Source of the DNA: Planctomycetota bacterium
Lineage (GTDB): Bacteria > Planctomycetota > Planctomycetia > Pirellulales > Pirellulaceae
DNA length: 64,000 nt
NCBI GenBank assembly: GCA_014238905.1
Contig: JABAAE010000004.1
Coordinates: forward strand, 346,010-410,009
Direction of reading: 5' to 3'
Shown: in pieces, positions 36,107 to 45,486 of the stretch
Numbering within the stretch: position 1 is the stretch's first letter
Layout of the letters: each line of letters begins with the position of its first letter
Notes under the pieces: generated by a model
What the model was told of the DNA's origin: nothing
The model's input: only the letters and a program-made list of their open reading frames with translations
The model's database searches: none
Program-made: the position numbers and the translations under genes

Positions 36107-36862
36107 ATGCAAGAACTCCAAACATTAAACCTCGACACTCTGGGAAGTGCCGCCGGGGATAGTGTACCGAGTACGCTGGTCAATATAGCCGAGCAGGCGT
36201 CACAAAGCGGTAGTTTTGAGAGCATGGCCCCGCCATTACAAATCGCGCTTTTCCTTGGTGCGATGGTCATGCTGTCTGGCGCTTTGGTCAGTATTACGGC
36301 ATTTACGAGAATCGTAATTGTGCTTTCTTTTGTCCGCAAAGCCCTGTCGACACAGGAAATCCCTCCAACTCAGGTCATCATTGGCCTGTCATTGTTTTTA
36401 ACCCTGTTTGTGATGGCACCCACGTTTCACGCCATGCATGAAAAAGCCATCTCTAAATACATGAACCAGCAAATGTCAGCCGGGGAAACATTTGAAGTCT
36501 GTAAAGAAGAAATGCTGGATTTCATGAGATCCCATCTAAGAAGCAATTCCGGAATCTCCGCGTTAAATCTCTTCTTGGAAGTCTCCAAGACCGGAGAGAT
36601 TGACCAATATGAAGATGCTCCTGTCCATGTCGTCATTCCAGCGTTCATTATCCATGAGCTCAAACTGGCTTTCATTATGGGGTTTTGCATTTACATCCCG
36701 TTCCTGTTGATTGATTTGGTGGTCTCTACCGTCCTGATGTCACTGGGAATGATGATGATGCCGCCAGTAGTGATTTCCACACCATGCAAGTTGATGCTTT
36801 TTGTGCTGGTCGATGGCTGGACGCTGATTATCAAGACAATAACCGCAAGTTTCGGAGCATAG
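36107..36862 (+). CDS. fliP: Flagellar export gate protein FliP
   Basis: Core membrane subunit of the type III export gate. 251 residues with an N-terminal signal-like region, then the conserved SITAFTRIVIVLSFVRKALSTQEIPPTQVIIGLSLFLTLFVM and a C-terminal VVSTVLMSLGMMMMPPVVISTPCKLMLFVLVDGW. flhA follows after 18 bp, with no fliQ, fliR or flhB in between. Confidence 0.97.
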   Translation: MQELQTLNLDTLGSAAGDSVPSTLVNIAEQASQSGSFESMAPPLQIALFLGAMVMLSGALVSITAFTRIVIVLSFVRKALSTQEIPPTQVIIGLSLFLTLFVMAPTFHAMHEKAISKYMNQQMSAGETFEVCKEEMLDFMRSHLRSNSGISALNLFLEVSKTGEIDQYEDAPVHVVIPAFIIHELKLAFIMGFCIYIPFLLIDLVVSTVLMSLGMMMMPPVVISTPCKLMLFVLVDGWTLIIKTITASFGA

Positions 36863-36880
36863 CAAAACAGCAAGCAAGAC

Positions 36881-39103
36881 ATGACAGAAGTACCCAAAAG
36901 CGATTCGAATACTTTTTTTGCCATGCGAAGCGAGCTGGCAATCGCTGTCGGTGCGCTAGCTGTTTTCATCGTTTTACTAATACCCATGCCAACATTCATG
37001 TTGGACATGTTTCTGGCGGTTAACCTGGCGCTTTCGGTCATGTTGCTGCTGGTCACTCTCAACGCAAAAGAAGCTTTGGAAGTCTCTGTCTTCCCCTCCC
37101 TCTTGCTGCTTTTAACCCTTTACCGGCTCGCGTTAAACGTCGCCACAACCCGGTTAATACTGTCTGACGGTGACGCCGGAAAAATAGTCGATACCTTTGG
37201 CGGGATGATCGTCGGAAACTCGATGGTCGTCGGCATCGTGATATTCCTAATCCTAGTCATCATCCAATTCATAGTCATTACCAAGGGTGCCACCCGCATC
37301 TCCGAGGTGAATGCTCGATTTGTTTTGGACGCAATGCCAGGTAAACAGATGGCTATCGACGCTGAATTGACGTCGCAGGCAATTAACAAAGATGAAGCTC
37401 AAGCACGTAGATTACATCTCACTCGGGAAGCCGAGTTCTACGGTGCCATGGATGGTGCCAGTAAGTACGTCCGGGGTGATGCCATCGCAGGACTCATCAT
37501 TACCGCCATCAACCTGATCGGGGGTATTGTGATCGGCATGATGGACAGCATGACCATCAATGAAGCCGCTTCCACTTATAGCCGACTGACGGTCGGTGAT
37601 GGTTTAGTTTCGCAAATCCCTGCCCTGATTATTGCCACCACCTCCGGTATTCTGGTAACCAAAGCTTCTTCCGACCAAAGCCTTGGCCAGGAGGTCGGGG
37701 CTCAAATGCTTTCCAATCGAAAACCGATGCTCATCGCCGGCGGCGTGTTGGTACTGATCGCATTCATACCAGGCCTTCCCAAGATTCCATTTTTGGCCTT
37801 GGCTGGGGTCTGTTTTTTCGTTGCACGAAAAATGCCTTCCGCCCCAATCACGCCAACCAAGGAATCTGAAACCGGACCAACAGCCGAACAGCCAATTCAA
37901 ACCAAAGAAGAACAAACCTTAAACGAATTTGTTAACAGTGATAAAATCCTGGTGCAGGTCGGTTTGGGTCTGGCAGGCATGATTGAAAATGGCAAGTCAA
38001 TTGGTCTGGCAGAGCGGGCCGCGAATCTACGAAAAGACCTGGCCAATACAGATGGCTTTTGGGTACCCGCGGTAAGAATTCGAAGTAATCCCGAGCTTCA
38101 TCAGAATCACTACGTTGTGTTCATCAACAACAGAAAAGTGGGTAATGGCGAATTGCGACCTGGAGATTACATGGCAATCAATCCGGGTACTGCCACACTC
38201 GAGATTGACGGCGAAACGACCGTCGAACCCGCTTTCGGATTGGAAGCCAAGTGGATTCCTGCCAATCTGAAGCAGCGTGCCGATTTGGGTGGATACACTG
38301 TCGTCGATATGCCAACGGTTTTGATCACACATCTAAGCGAATTATTCCGACGCTACGCACACGAATTGCTGGGCCTGGAAGATCTGCAAAAGATGCTCCA
38401 GCAAGTCGAATCGACCGCTCCTACGGTCGTTAGCGAACTGAAGCCCGAGGTTATTCGGATGGGTACTCTAAGGCGAGTACTGGCCAACTTGCTTTCAGAA
38501 AAAGTATCGATTTCCGCTTTGGAAAACATCCTGGAATCTGTGGCCCATCATGGTCAACAAATCAAAGATCCTCAGTTACTTTGCGACTATGTGCGGCAGG
38601 ATATTGGACATACGATCTGCGAGAGATTCCAGACCCAATCCGGTGAAATGCAGGTCATCATGCTTGATCCTAAACTGGAATCCCAGTTCAGAGAGATGCT
38701 TCATGACGGCAACCTGGGATTACCACCCAAGCCGTTGGAAAACCTGATTGGCCAACTCCGGGAGTCATGGGAAAAATTTGCGGTTCAAGAACAGAACGTT
38801 GCCGTGTTGACGGACTTCCAGTTGCGGCGACCTATACGCAATGCAATATTCCGAGCCTTGCCAGACGTGTCCGTGATTTCCTTTACCGAGATCCCCAAGG
38901 ATCTCCATATTTCAGCTATCGCCTACGTTCGCAACGAACAAGTGTTCGAAGCCAACCCATTAACTCCGGGCATGCGTTCGGATAACCAGGCAGGCGGACT
39001 GAACCAGAAAAAAACACCCGTTTTTGACCGATCGACTGCAGGAAACAGGCAATCCGCTGGCGCCAGTTTCGGCACCACTAATCCATTACAAGCAGCATCA
39101 TGA
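36881..39103 (+). CDS. flhA: Flagellar export protein FlhA
   Basis: Export-gate subunit that receives substrate-chaperone complexes and uses proton flow. 740 residues: seven to eight membrane helices in the first 320, containing the FHIPEP-family block around MPGKQMAIDAEL and the following GAMDGASKYVRGDAIAGL; then a linker rich in Glu/Thr and a large cytoplasmic domain from about 350. About 40 residues longer than usual, mainly in the linker and the C-terminal tail. Confidence 0.97.
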   Translation: MTEVPKSDSNTFFAMRSELAIAVGALAVFIVLLIPMPTFMLDMFLAVNLALSVMLLLVTLNAKEALEVSVFPSLLLLLTLYRLALNVATTRLILSDGDAGKIVDTFGGMIVGNSMVVGIVIFLILVIIQFIVITKGATRISEVNARFVLDAMPGKQMAIDAELTSQAINKDEAQARRLHLTREAEFYGAMDGASKYVRGDAIAGLIITAINLIGGIVIGMMDSMTINEAASTYSRLTVGDGLVSQIPALIIATTSGILVTKASSDQSLGQEVGAQMLSNRKPMLIAGGVLVLIAFIPGLPKIPFLALAGVCFFVARKMPSAPITPTKESETGPTAEQPIQTKEEQTLNEFVNSDKILVQVGLGLAGMIENGKSIGLAERAANLRKDLANTDGFWVPAVRIRSNPELHQNHYVVFINNRKVGNGELRPGDYMAINPGTATLEIDGETTVEPAFGLEAKWIPANLKQRADLGGYTVVDMPTVLITHLSELFRRYAHELLGLEDLQKMLQQVESTAPTVVSELKPEVIRMGTLRRVLANLLSEKVSISALENILESVAHHGQQIKDPQLLCDYVRQDIGHTICERFQTQSGEMQVIMLDPKLESQFREMLHDGNLGLPPKPLENLIGQLRESWEKFAVQEQNVAVLTDFQLRRPIRNAIFRALPDVSVISFTEIPKDLHISAIAYVRNEQVFEANPLTPGMRSDNQAGGLNQKKTPVFDRSTAGNRQSAGASFGTTNPLQAAS

Positions 39104-39117
39104 TTTGGAATGAATAA

Positions 39118-39324
39118 ATGAGTACATCAAAAAATCCTGACGTTGCTACCCCTTTTCCGGTTTGCCGAATGGCATTCCTGATATCGGCCTGCGTCATCAC
39201 TTTGGTTGGCACCGTCAGCGGACTGGATCCCTATGTGATATTTACACGGGTCCTCATCGGAGGATGCGGCGTTACGCTCATCATGTTTTTTGTTCATCTA
39301 TGGTTTTCGACTTTTTTTTTCTGA
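39118..39324 (+). CDS. Small membrane protein in the flagellar block
   Basis: 68 residues with two hydrophobic helices (about 18-38 and 43-66) and a short polar start. The gene begins 14 bp after flhA with GGA in front of its ATG, so it is probably co-transcribed. No family recognised. A role in export-gate function is possible from position only. Confidence 0.65.
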   Translation: MSTSKNPDVATPFPVCRMAFLISACVITLVGTVSGLDPYVIFTRVLIGGCGVTLIMFFVHLWFSTFFF

Positions 39325-39433
39325 GGCTTCTCGTGAACCTCCCATGAGACTGGTTCACTGACAATTACCTACGACAACGAATCAATACGGACATTGAGTA
39401 ACTAAAACTGATCGAATCGATTGTGAAAATGAC

Positions 39434-40153
39434 ATGGTTGTTAAATCAAAACATTTCGCTGCAAGACGCTACAAAGCAAATCAGGCCGAACAGGATCGGG
39501 AACAGCTGATTCTTGACAATATGCAGTTTGCGCAAAAGATCCTCAGTTCCATGACACCACATCTTCCAGTGGGCGTCGAAAAGGAAAATCTCTATTCGGC
39601 AGCATTGCTGGGTTTAACCGAAGCGGCACACAAATTTGATGAAACAAGGGGTGCTACGTTCCCAACATTTGCATACCCGCGAATTCGCGGAGCCATCGTT
39701 GACGAATTGAGAAAAAACTCCCAGCTTCCCCAAAAGGTTCTTAGAAATATTCGGTTGATCAGGGAAGCTATCGAGCAGATAGCACCTCCTGCCACTCCAA
39801 TTTCAATTGCCGAGGCAACTGGTTTAACGGAGGACCAGGTTGAAGAATCGCTTTGCGCTATGAAGGTGAACTCACCCGAAAACTGGGATGAAATAGGTGG
39901 CCTCAGTTATGGGACAAGTGAGAACCCTGCCGTGCATGCTGAGAACAAAGAAATCCTTGCTGAAATGGCCGATTGCATTGAATTGTTGCCGGATCGAGAA
40001 AAGACAATCCTGATCATGTATCACCTTGAGTCAATGTTACTCAAGGAAATCGGTGCGGTATTTCATATTTCAGAATCCCGCGCATCCCGGATACTCACCA
40101 GAGCGGAACTCAGGCTGCGGCAATTGCTGGAATTGAAAATGGGTGGCGAATAA
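39434..40153 (+). CDS. fliA: RNA polymerase sigma factor FliA (sigma-28 type)
   Basis: Directs transcription of late flagellar genes. 239 residues: region 2 around DENLYSAALLGL-like ENLYSAALLGLTEAAHKFDETRGATFPTFAYPRIRGAIVDELR, a region 3 helix, and region 4 with ELLPDREKTILIMYHLESMLLKEIGAVFHISESRASRILTRAELRLR in form, giving the helix-turn-helix that contacts the -35 box. It lies 109 bp behind the small membrane protein. Confidence 0.95.
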   Translation: MVVKSKHFAARRYKANQAEQDREQLILDNMQFAQKILSSMTPHLPVGVEKENLYSAALLGLTEAAHKFDETRGATFPTFAYPRIRGAIVDELRKNSQLPQKVLRNIRLIREAIEQIAPPATPISIAEATGLTEDQVEESLCAMKVNSPENWDEIGGLSYGTSENPAVHAENKEILAEMADCIELLPDREKTILIMYHLESMLLKEIGAVFHISESRASRILTRAELRLRQLLELKMGGE

Positions 40154-40234
40154 CTCAACATCAAGTGGCTTCCACCTGTTCGCAGGTAGCCAATAAAGAC
40201 AAAGCTGTTAACTGAAAAATAAAGGAAGTTAGAC

Positions 40235-40444
40235 ATGGCAACATCCAAATCCCTGATTTCAAAAGAGCAGTGCTCCGAGGCGTCGGGCACATCGGTGACG
40301 ATTGGACCTACTGCCCGACTTACTCAACATTCTGAAAACGACTCGCTTGCAATCAACGTTGTCAAAGATGGCAACGACATACGATTTATCGAAGTTCAAT
40401 GTGAATGCGGAAAAATTAACAGGATCGTTTGTGAATACGAATAA
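40235..40444 (+). CDS. Small Cys-containing protein, unknown
   Basis: 69 residues starting with a good ribosome site (AAGGAAG seven bases before ATG). The C-terminal third reads IRFIEVQCECGKINRIVCEYE: a CxC pair and a third Cys in a beta-hairpin-like setting that could bind metal with Cys14. No family recognised. It follows fliA in the same direction and may be co-regulated. Confidence 0.65.
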   Translation: MATSKSLISKEQCSEASGTSVTIGPTARLTQHSENDSLAINVVKDGNDIRFIEVQCECGKINRIVCEYE

Positions 40445-40490
40445 AAAAGTGGTAGACGCGCCGACTTTAACCACCAAAACAGGATTAATC

Positions 40491-41864
40491 ATGTTGATAC
40501 ATTACAAGCTGCCTCGCCATTGGATCTACAGCCTGACAGCTGCCCTGATGATGACAGCAATCGACTTTCCGTCGGCGGCGGCAGCGCCAATCGTGCAATC
40601 AAAAAATTCCTATCTGTCATCGCGTCGATTCCCGGTTACCAATCAATCTAGCCAGCTCAAACTGAAGCGGGTGATGTTGCGGGACCCTCTGGTTCAACCG
40701 GCAACCTATCCTCAAAAAAACGACACGCCTCGGTCCGTCATTCGAGAGGTGGCGGAGAACCCGGAGAGCATCCGTTTTCAAAGAATGGCAACCGACAGCC
40801 AACAAGTGCCAAGAAGGTTAACCGAATTGAAATCAAAACCGCTCTCCGTGAGATCAGTGGCCGCAACCGACAGAAAAACGGCCGGCTTCGTTCGACCAGC
40901 CTCCTATTCCCCGAAGATCAAAACAGAGCGGCAGCGACGGGATCCTACAGAAGATAATCCAGAGAGCATCCTCTTTCAAAGATTGCCAACCAGGCAGCCA
41001 GCGGCTGCAGCGGCCAGTGCGGTGAATTCCCAATCTTATTCAGAGGTCATTCCGATCCAACCTGGCAGGCCAGAGCAACCATTCGCCCAACCCGCTTCTT
41101 TTCGGTCAAATGCAACGGGTTCCGGAAGCATCCACCGGGTGGACGAAGAGCCCCCCCAGGAAATTGAATTTGAAAGAATGGAGACGATTTTGCAATCATC
41201 GTCCGGCAGGCAACCTACCAGGCGAGAGCCGGCCGCTATCCCGGTCGTGACCACCCAAACGGGTTCACAGGTGGATTGCATCGTTTTTCCAAATTCCGGC
41301 TACGGAGGAGGCATGCCTGTGATGCCCCTGAATCCCATCGCCTGCTGGGGTCGCCCCGCCCCACCGCGTGAAGAATCATACCTGGACTACTATCGGAAAC
41401 TCGAACTCTCAAAACAAGAACGATTTTCGACCGCTGAAGGACCAAAACTGGAAGGCAAGTATGTTCATCGGGAAGAGCCAATGATGGCATCGGAGATTGT
41501 ACTATTGCAAACCGAGCAAATCAGTACACTCAAGCAGGCCATGCGGGATCTTCAGCAGGAAAATGACCGGCTTCAGACCGAATTGGAAATGACCACCACC
41601 ACATTAAACAAGGCTAACTTCGTGTTGAGGGAAACCCATTCTCAGTTACTTTCTGCCAATCAATCCAACGAAGACCTTAGAAGTCAATTCTCTGAGCTTG
41701 CGACGACATTTGATGCCAGCGAATCGGAGGTTCAAGGAATGCTTTCCCAGCTCCGTGCATTTATCGCCGCGGAACTGGAGAACTCCGGCGCATCAAACGA
41801 CATGCCCGGTGGTACGCGAAACGGGTCCGGTCGAAATGTTGAATTGCTGCCTGAACCAAAATAG
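40491..41864 (+). CDS. Secreted protein with three ~65-residue repeats and a coiled coil
   Basis: The open frame begins at 40302 inside the preceding gene, but ATG at 40491 gives a good signal peptide (cleavage near PSAAAA) and 457 residues. Residues about 65-230 hold three degenerate repeats 65-66 residues apart; each has a PA(S/T)(Y/F) segment and a (N/P)PxxI-x-F-(Q/E)-R core, with the Ile at 94, 160 and 225. A Pro-rich middle is followed by a coiled coil at about 335-445 (KQAMRDLQQENDRLQTELEM). No known family. It lies between fliA and a lipoprotein, suggesting an envelope role linked to motility. Confidence 0.75.
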   Translation: MLIHYKLPRHWIYSLTAALMMTAIDFPSAAAAPIVQSKNSYLSSRRFPVTNQSSQLKLKRVMLRDPLVQPATYPQKNDTPRSVIREVAENPESIRFQRMATDSQQVPRRLTELKSKPLSVRSVAATDRKTAGFVRPASYSPKIKTERQRRDPTEDNPESILFQRLPTRQPAAAAASAVNSQSYSEVIPIQPGRPEQPFAQPASFRSNATGSGSIHRVDEEPPQEIEFERMETILQSSSGRQPTRREPAAIPVVTTQTGSQVDCIVFPNSGYGGGMPVMPLNPIACWGRPAPPREESYLDYYRKLELSKQERFSTAEGPKLEGKYVHREEPMMASEIVLLQTEQISTLKQAMRDLQQENDRLQTELEMTTTTLNKANFVLRETHSQLLSANQSNEDLRSQFSELATTFDASESEVQGMLSQLRAFIAAELENSGASNDMPGGTRNGSGRNVELLPEPK

Positions 41865-41945
41865 AGACCCTGTCAACTTTTCGATCGCAAAATCCAACCT
41901 TTATAATTTTCGGAATCCACACGGATCACAAGGATGTGGCAATCC

Positions 41946-42560
41946 ATGAACGTTAAAATCGTTTCTATTTTATTGTTGGCAATGCTCTCGCTGACGGGAT
42001 GCAGCCGGTTTAAAAAAACTATTGATCCGTCACCTAGTGTCGGGAGCTATCACCATCCGGCCTCGAAGTCGATTCAACGGGTGGCGGTGCTACCAATGGA
42101 GTCACACCGGGAAGATCGCAAAGCAGCGGAGTTATTACAGCAGTCCATCATCAAATCTCTTCGAGCCAGGGGAGCGTTTGAAATCATTGAAGTGCCGGCG
42201 ACTCAAATGGGATTTTTTCAAAGTGGCGTTGTCAGAAACGGGCGTTACGACGAACGGCAGCTTGTTGCCCTCCATAAACAACTTAACGTGGACGCGGTCA
42301 TGTTCAGCAGTCTGAACCACGCTCGCCTTTTCACGCCTCAATCATGGAGTGCTATTTGCCACATTGTGGATGTTCGGGAATCGACCATTATCGCGACAGC
42401 CGAAGGCGTATGGGACATGAGCAATTCACCTGACGTTATTCGATTCCAAAAATTCGTCGAGACGCACAATTTGGATCTTGAGAACCCTGAATTAGCTAGT
42501 GAACTTCCTCGAGCAGTGGCTGAGTTCGCCGCCTTGGAAATTTCTTTGGAACTCTATTAA
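41946..42560 (+). CDS. Lipoprotein, CsgG/FlgT-like fold possible
   Basis: 204 residues from ATG at 41946; an ATG four codons upstream (41934) is less well placed. The signal peptide ends in LTGC. The mature part starts QRVAVLPMESHRED-KAAELLQQSIIKSLRARGAFEII, a pattern shared by lipoproteins that build a ring or pore base in the outer membrane (CsgG, FlgT or GNA1162-like). That assignment is tentative. It follows the coiled-coil protein gene by 81 bp. Confidence 0.75.
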   Translation: MNVKIVSILLLAMLSLTGCSRFKKTIDPSPSVGSYHHPASKSIQRVAVLPMESHREDRKAAELLQQSIIKSLRARGAFEIIEVPATQMGFFQSGVVRNGRYDERQLVALHKQLNVDAVMFSSLNHARLFTPQSWSAICHIVDVRESTIIATAEGVWDMSNSPDVIRFQKFVETHNLDLENPELASELPRAVAEFAALEISLELY

Positions 42561-42708
42561 CGCGTTCTGAATCGGCCCCGGCATCCGGTTTCGGTCCACC
42601 TGACTCTGGAAGACAAAGAGGGCAAAAGGTATGATGGAAAGCAATCGGTACCAAAGCGACGGTGCTTAAAGTGCAAATGCGGACGATTGTTGGGTTGGCT
42701 TCTTTTTC

Positions 42709-42984
42709 ATGCTGCATCTAATTCGATGTCCATTCACCAGGGAATCATTGCGAGAGTGTCCAGCGGACATCCTTGAAATCATTCAGAGTGAGTTGAACGG
42801 TGGACAACTGTTCGACCAAATCGGCAATCAGGTGGAGACCCCATTTGAAAGGGCATTGGTGAACGAATCTCTTACCTATCTCGCGATAATTGAGAGCGGC
42901 ATTCCCAATCTTGTACCCGATCAGATGATCCCGATTGACCACCTTGAATTACCCAATCCGAACACAGCAAGAAAACGGGACTGA
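42709..42984 (+). CDS. Trm112/UPF0434-like small protein
   Basis: 91 residues. The start LHLIRCPFTRESLREC and the later ALVNESLTYLAIIESGIPNLVPDQMIPID follow the Trm112-like pattern, in which a small zinc-ribbon-like protein ends its core with a (D/S)GIPxL segment. Only the first half of the usual Cys pairs is present, so metal binding is doubtful. Function is unknown; Trm112 relatives activate methyltransferases. The HIT gene starts 8 bp after its stop. Confidence 0.75.
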   Translation: MLHLIRCPFTRESLRECPADILEIIQSELNGGQLFDQIGNQVETPFERALVNESLTYLAIIESGIPNLVPDQMIPIDHLELPNPNTARKRD

Positions 42985-42991
42985 AACAGGC

Positions 42992-43333
42992 ATGACAGAA
43001 AAAACGATTTTCAAAAAAATCATCGACCGGCAAATCCCTGCCGAGATTATTTTTGAGGACCAACATTGCCTGGCATTCCACGATGTATCTCCGCAGGCGC
43101 CAGTACATGTTTTGGTGATTCCAAAAAAAGAAATCCGGTCCTTGGCGGAACTGCAAGGGAGTGACTCTGAATTGGCAGGCCGATTATTGATTACCATCTC
43201 CAAAGTGGCGGAGCAACTCGGGCTGAACGACTACCGGGTGATATCAAATTGTGGTGAATCAGCCGGTCAATCGGTTTTTCATTTGCACTTCCACATTCTG
43301 GGAGGTCGCGATCTCTCCTGGCCTCCGGGGTAA
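42992..43333 (+). CDS. HIT-family nucleotide-binding hydrolase
   Basis: 113 residues with the HINT pattern: TIFKKIIDRQIPAEIIFED at the start, HDVSPQAPVHVLVIPKK in the middle and the catalytic triad HLHFHILGG near the end. Hydrolyses AMP- or GMP-linked phosphoramidates. The frame extends upstream to 42935, but ATG at 42992 fits the family start and avoids overlap with the previous gene. Confidence 0.95.
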   Translation: MTEKTIFKKIIDRQIPAEIIFEDQHCLAFHDVSPQAPVHVLVIPKKEIRSLAELQGSDSELAGRLLITISKVAEQLGLNDYRVISNCGESAGQSVFHLHFHILGGRDLSWPPG

Positions 43334-43424
43334 ACTGATCCGTGTCGTCATGGCGAGATCCCGAACATCACCCAGCCCTGCAAGTAGTTAGACCCGTTCT
43401 TTAGAAGTTTGGAAAAATAAATCA

Positions 43425-44393
43425 ATGCATCAGATTGTTCTCCGAGAACCAGGCCAGTTTTTTTCACATCAAACCCCAGATCCTGTTCCATCCCCCGAGC
43501 AAGCCCTCGTGCGAATCAAGAGCATTGGAGTTTGCGGCACCGATTTACATGCATTCGCTGGTAGGCAGCCATTTTTTGACTACCCAAGGGTTTTGGGGCA
43601 TGAACTGGGCGTAGAGATTATATCGACTCCTGACCATTCGAATTTGGCTCCTGGCGACCTTTGTGCAGTCGAACCCTACCTCTCTTGCGGAACTTGTCAT
43701 TCGTGTCAATTGAATCGTTCGAATTGCTGCGAAGAGCTCAAAGTCATTGGAGTCCATGTGGATGGCGGAATGCAGGACTTCATGACGGTCGACCCGAAAT
43801 TGCTGTTCCGATCCCAAACGCTGTCAACCGAACAACTTGCCTTGGTGGAAACACTCGGGATCGGTGCCAACGCTGTCAAACGAGCGGACATTCAAAAAGG
43901 GCAATCGGTGCTGATTGTAGGCGCCGGCCCGATTGGACTGGCCGTCCTACAGTTTGCCCTGGCAAGAGAGGCCGAGGTTTCCATTGTTGACCTGTCGAAA
44001 TCAAGACTTGAGTTTGCGGAATCTCTTGGCGCTCGCCCATTGCAACAGGTAGGCACAGAGATGTTCGAAGTTGTCTTTGACGCTACGGGCAGTAAAGAGG
44101 CGATGGAACAAAGTTTCGAATACGTGCACTTCGCTGGAAAGCTCGTACTGGTCGGCCTGATCCAGGGAAACATTTCATTTTTTGACCCTACCTTTCACCG
44201 ACGGGAAATGACACTTCTTTCCAGTCGCAATAGTTTTGGTATGTTCCCGGAGATTATCTCGCTTATCGAATCTGGGGCCATTGATACTCGTCCCTGGATC
44301 AACCACCGTCTTCCTTTTGCCGACGTCGTCAACCATTTTGACGAACTACGGGGTACCCCCAACTTGATCAAAGCCGTCATTAATATGGGGTAA
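43425..44393 (+). CDS. Zinc-dependent alcohol dehydrogenase (MDR family)
   Basis: 322 residues. The catalytic zinc site (GVCGTDLHAF, then GHE) and the structural zinc site (CGTCHSCQLNRSNC) are complete. A Rossmann fold with GAGPIGLAVLQFA follows. It is related to sugar-acid and polyol dehydrogenases such as galactonate or sorbitol dehydrogenase; the substrate cannot be fixed. It stands 91 bp behind the HIT gene. Confidence 0.9.
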   Translation: MHQIVLREPGQFFSHQTPDPVPSPEQALVRIKSIGVCGTDLHAFAGRQPFFDYPRVLGHELGVEIISTPDHSNLAPGDLCAVEPYLSCGTCHSCQLNRSNCCEELKVIGVHVDGGMQDFMTVDPKLLFRSQTLSTEQLALVETLGIGANAVKRADIQKGQSVLIVGAGPIGLAVLQFALAREAEVSIVDLSKSRLEFAESLGARPLQQVGTEMFEVVFDATGSKEAMEQSFEYVHFAGKLVLVGLIQGNISFFDPTFHRREMTLLSSRNSFGMFPEIISLIESGAIDTRPWINHRLPFADVVNHFDELRGTPNLIKAVINMG

Positions 44394-44693
44394 TCACTGC
44401 ATCTTGGCCGAACTACCAAGGAAAATCCGTCTGGGCTGAGTTGGTGATTACCGCAGTCAAGCCAGCAACGATCCATTCACTAATGGGCCTGTAATCGCCA
44501 TTAAACTGACTCCAGATCGCATAACCTCGATAAATCCCGCAATCGCATTCCGTCTCCCTGTCCTTTTGACCGAGAAGCGGATTGGTTTTTTCCAGTAAAT
44601 TTTCATGTCAGCATTTTGCATGTCAGTTGGCCTCTGTTTATAGTGTCCCCCAAACGAAGACACCAAAGATCCTAAAACAATAGGGGTAAATAG
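44394..44693. other. Intergenic region with a promoter
   Basis: 300 bp with no convincing gene. It contains the promoter at 44616-44644 for the following two-gene unit. Confidence 0.5.
44616..44644 (+). promoter_or_regulatory. Sigma-70-like promoter for the coiled-coil gene pair
   Basis: TTGCAT (44616-44621), 17-bp spacer, TATAGT (44639-44644). It lies 49 bp before the ATG at 44694, which itself has AGGGG seven bases upstream. Confidence 0.5.
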
Positions 44694-45395
44694 ATGGTTG
44701 AATCAGAGTCCTCCGGGAATGCCGACGCGCGAATTGATGCATTGGAAAAAGATTATGCAGCGTTCAAATCTGCTGCTGCAATGTCGATAAATATCCGCCG
44801 ACTAATTATGGTTGCGGCAATTGTTTTGGTATCCGTCATTTGCTGGCAGTTTTACAGCTTTGCCAAAGAACTCACCAGTGACGAATATCAGAAAAAATTG
44901 ATGGATGTTGCCACGGAACGGCTCAAAGAAAACGAGGAAAATTACCTCAAACAGGTAAAGACGTTGGTTAATGAATCAGCCCCAGTCCTTAAAGACGCTT
45001 TTTACAACCAGACCAAGACCGACATGCCAAAGTATACCGCTGCCTTTGCTGCAGAACGGGATGCCTTTGCAAAGTCGATCGAAGGCAAAATGCGTGAACA
45101 GATCAATGTTCATTACCGCAGTCTGTTGGAAAAATATCAGGATCGGCTCGTCAAAGAGTTTCCGGAACTCGATTCACCTGAGTTAAAGCAAAAAGCGATG
45201 GACGCTGTTGGCAGTGCTTTCGAGCAACTGGTTGAGACCTATTATGTTGATGCTCTGGCCGAGGGGATTGAAGAAATTTACTCTCATTGGGATGACTTTC
45301 CAACCGCTGACGATTCCGAAGAATGGGCATCTCCACCAGAAGACGTATTGATCGGATTATTGATGGAGCTGGTGTCCAAAAAGATGGCAAATTAA
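44694..45395 (+). CDS. Single-pass membrane protein with extracytoplasmic coiled coil (1)
   Basis: 233 residues: a short acidic cytoplasmic start, a membrane helix at about 37-57 (LIMVAAIVLVSVICWQFYSF) and about 175 helical, highly charged residues outside, ending in a small domain with WDDFPTADDSEEW. No family recognised. The next gene has the same architecture and weak likeness in the segment after the membrane helix, so the two are probably ancient duplicates and perhaps partners. Confidence 0.75.
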   Translation: MVESESSGNADARIDALEKDYAAFKSAAAMSINIRRLIMVAAIVLVSVICWQFYSFAKELTSDEYQKKLMDVATERLKENEENYLKQVKTLVNESAPVLKDAFYNQTKTDMPKYTAAFAAERDAFAKSIEGKMREQINVHYRSLLEKYQDRLVKEFPELDSPELKQKAMDAVGSAFEQLVETYYVDALAEGIEEIYSHWDDFPTADDSEEWASPPEDVLIGLLMELVSKKMAN

Positions 45396-45486
45396 ATCGA
45401 CTGGACGGTGCCGATCGGCGACCTCTCCAGAACTCGTTTGAAGCGTAAAAAACCAAACAGTCACCAAAGAATCAATTGGAATAAAA

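Noticed and set aside
40302..40490. Extending the repeat/coiled-coil protein upstream to 40302
   Set aside because: It would overlap the small Cys protein gene almost entirely and bury the signal peptide.
42561..42708. Open stretch with a CxxCxC motif before the Trm112-like gene
   Set aside because: There is no start codon ahead of the Cys motif and the frame runs into the next gene.
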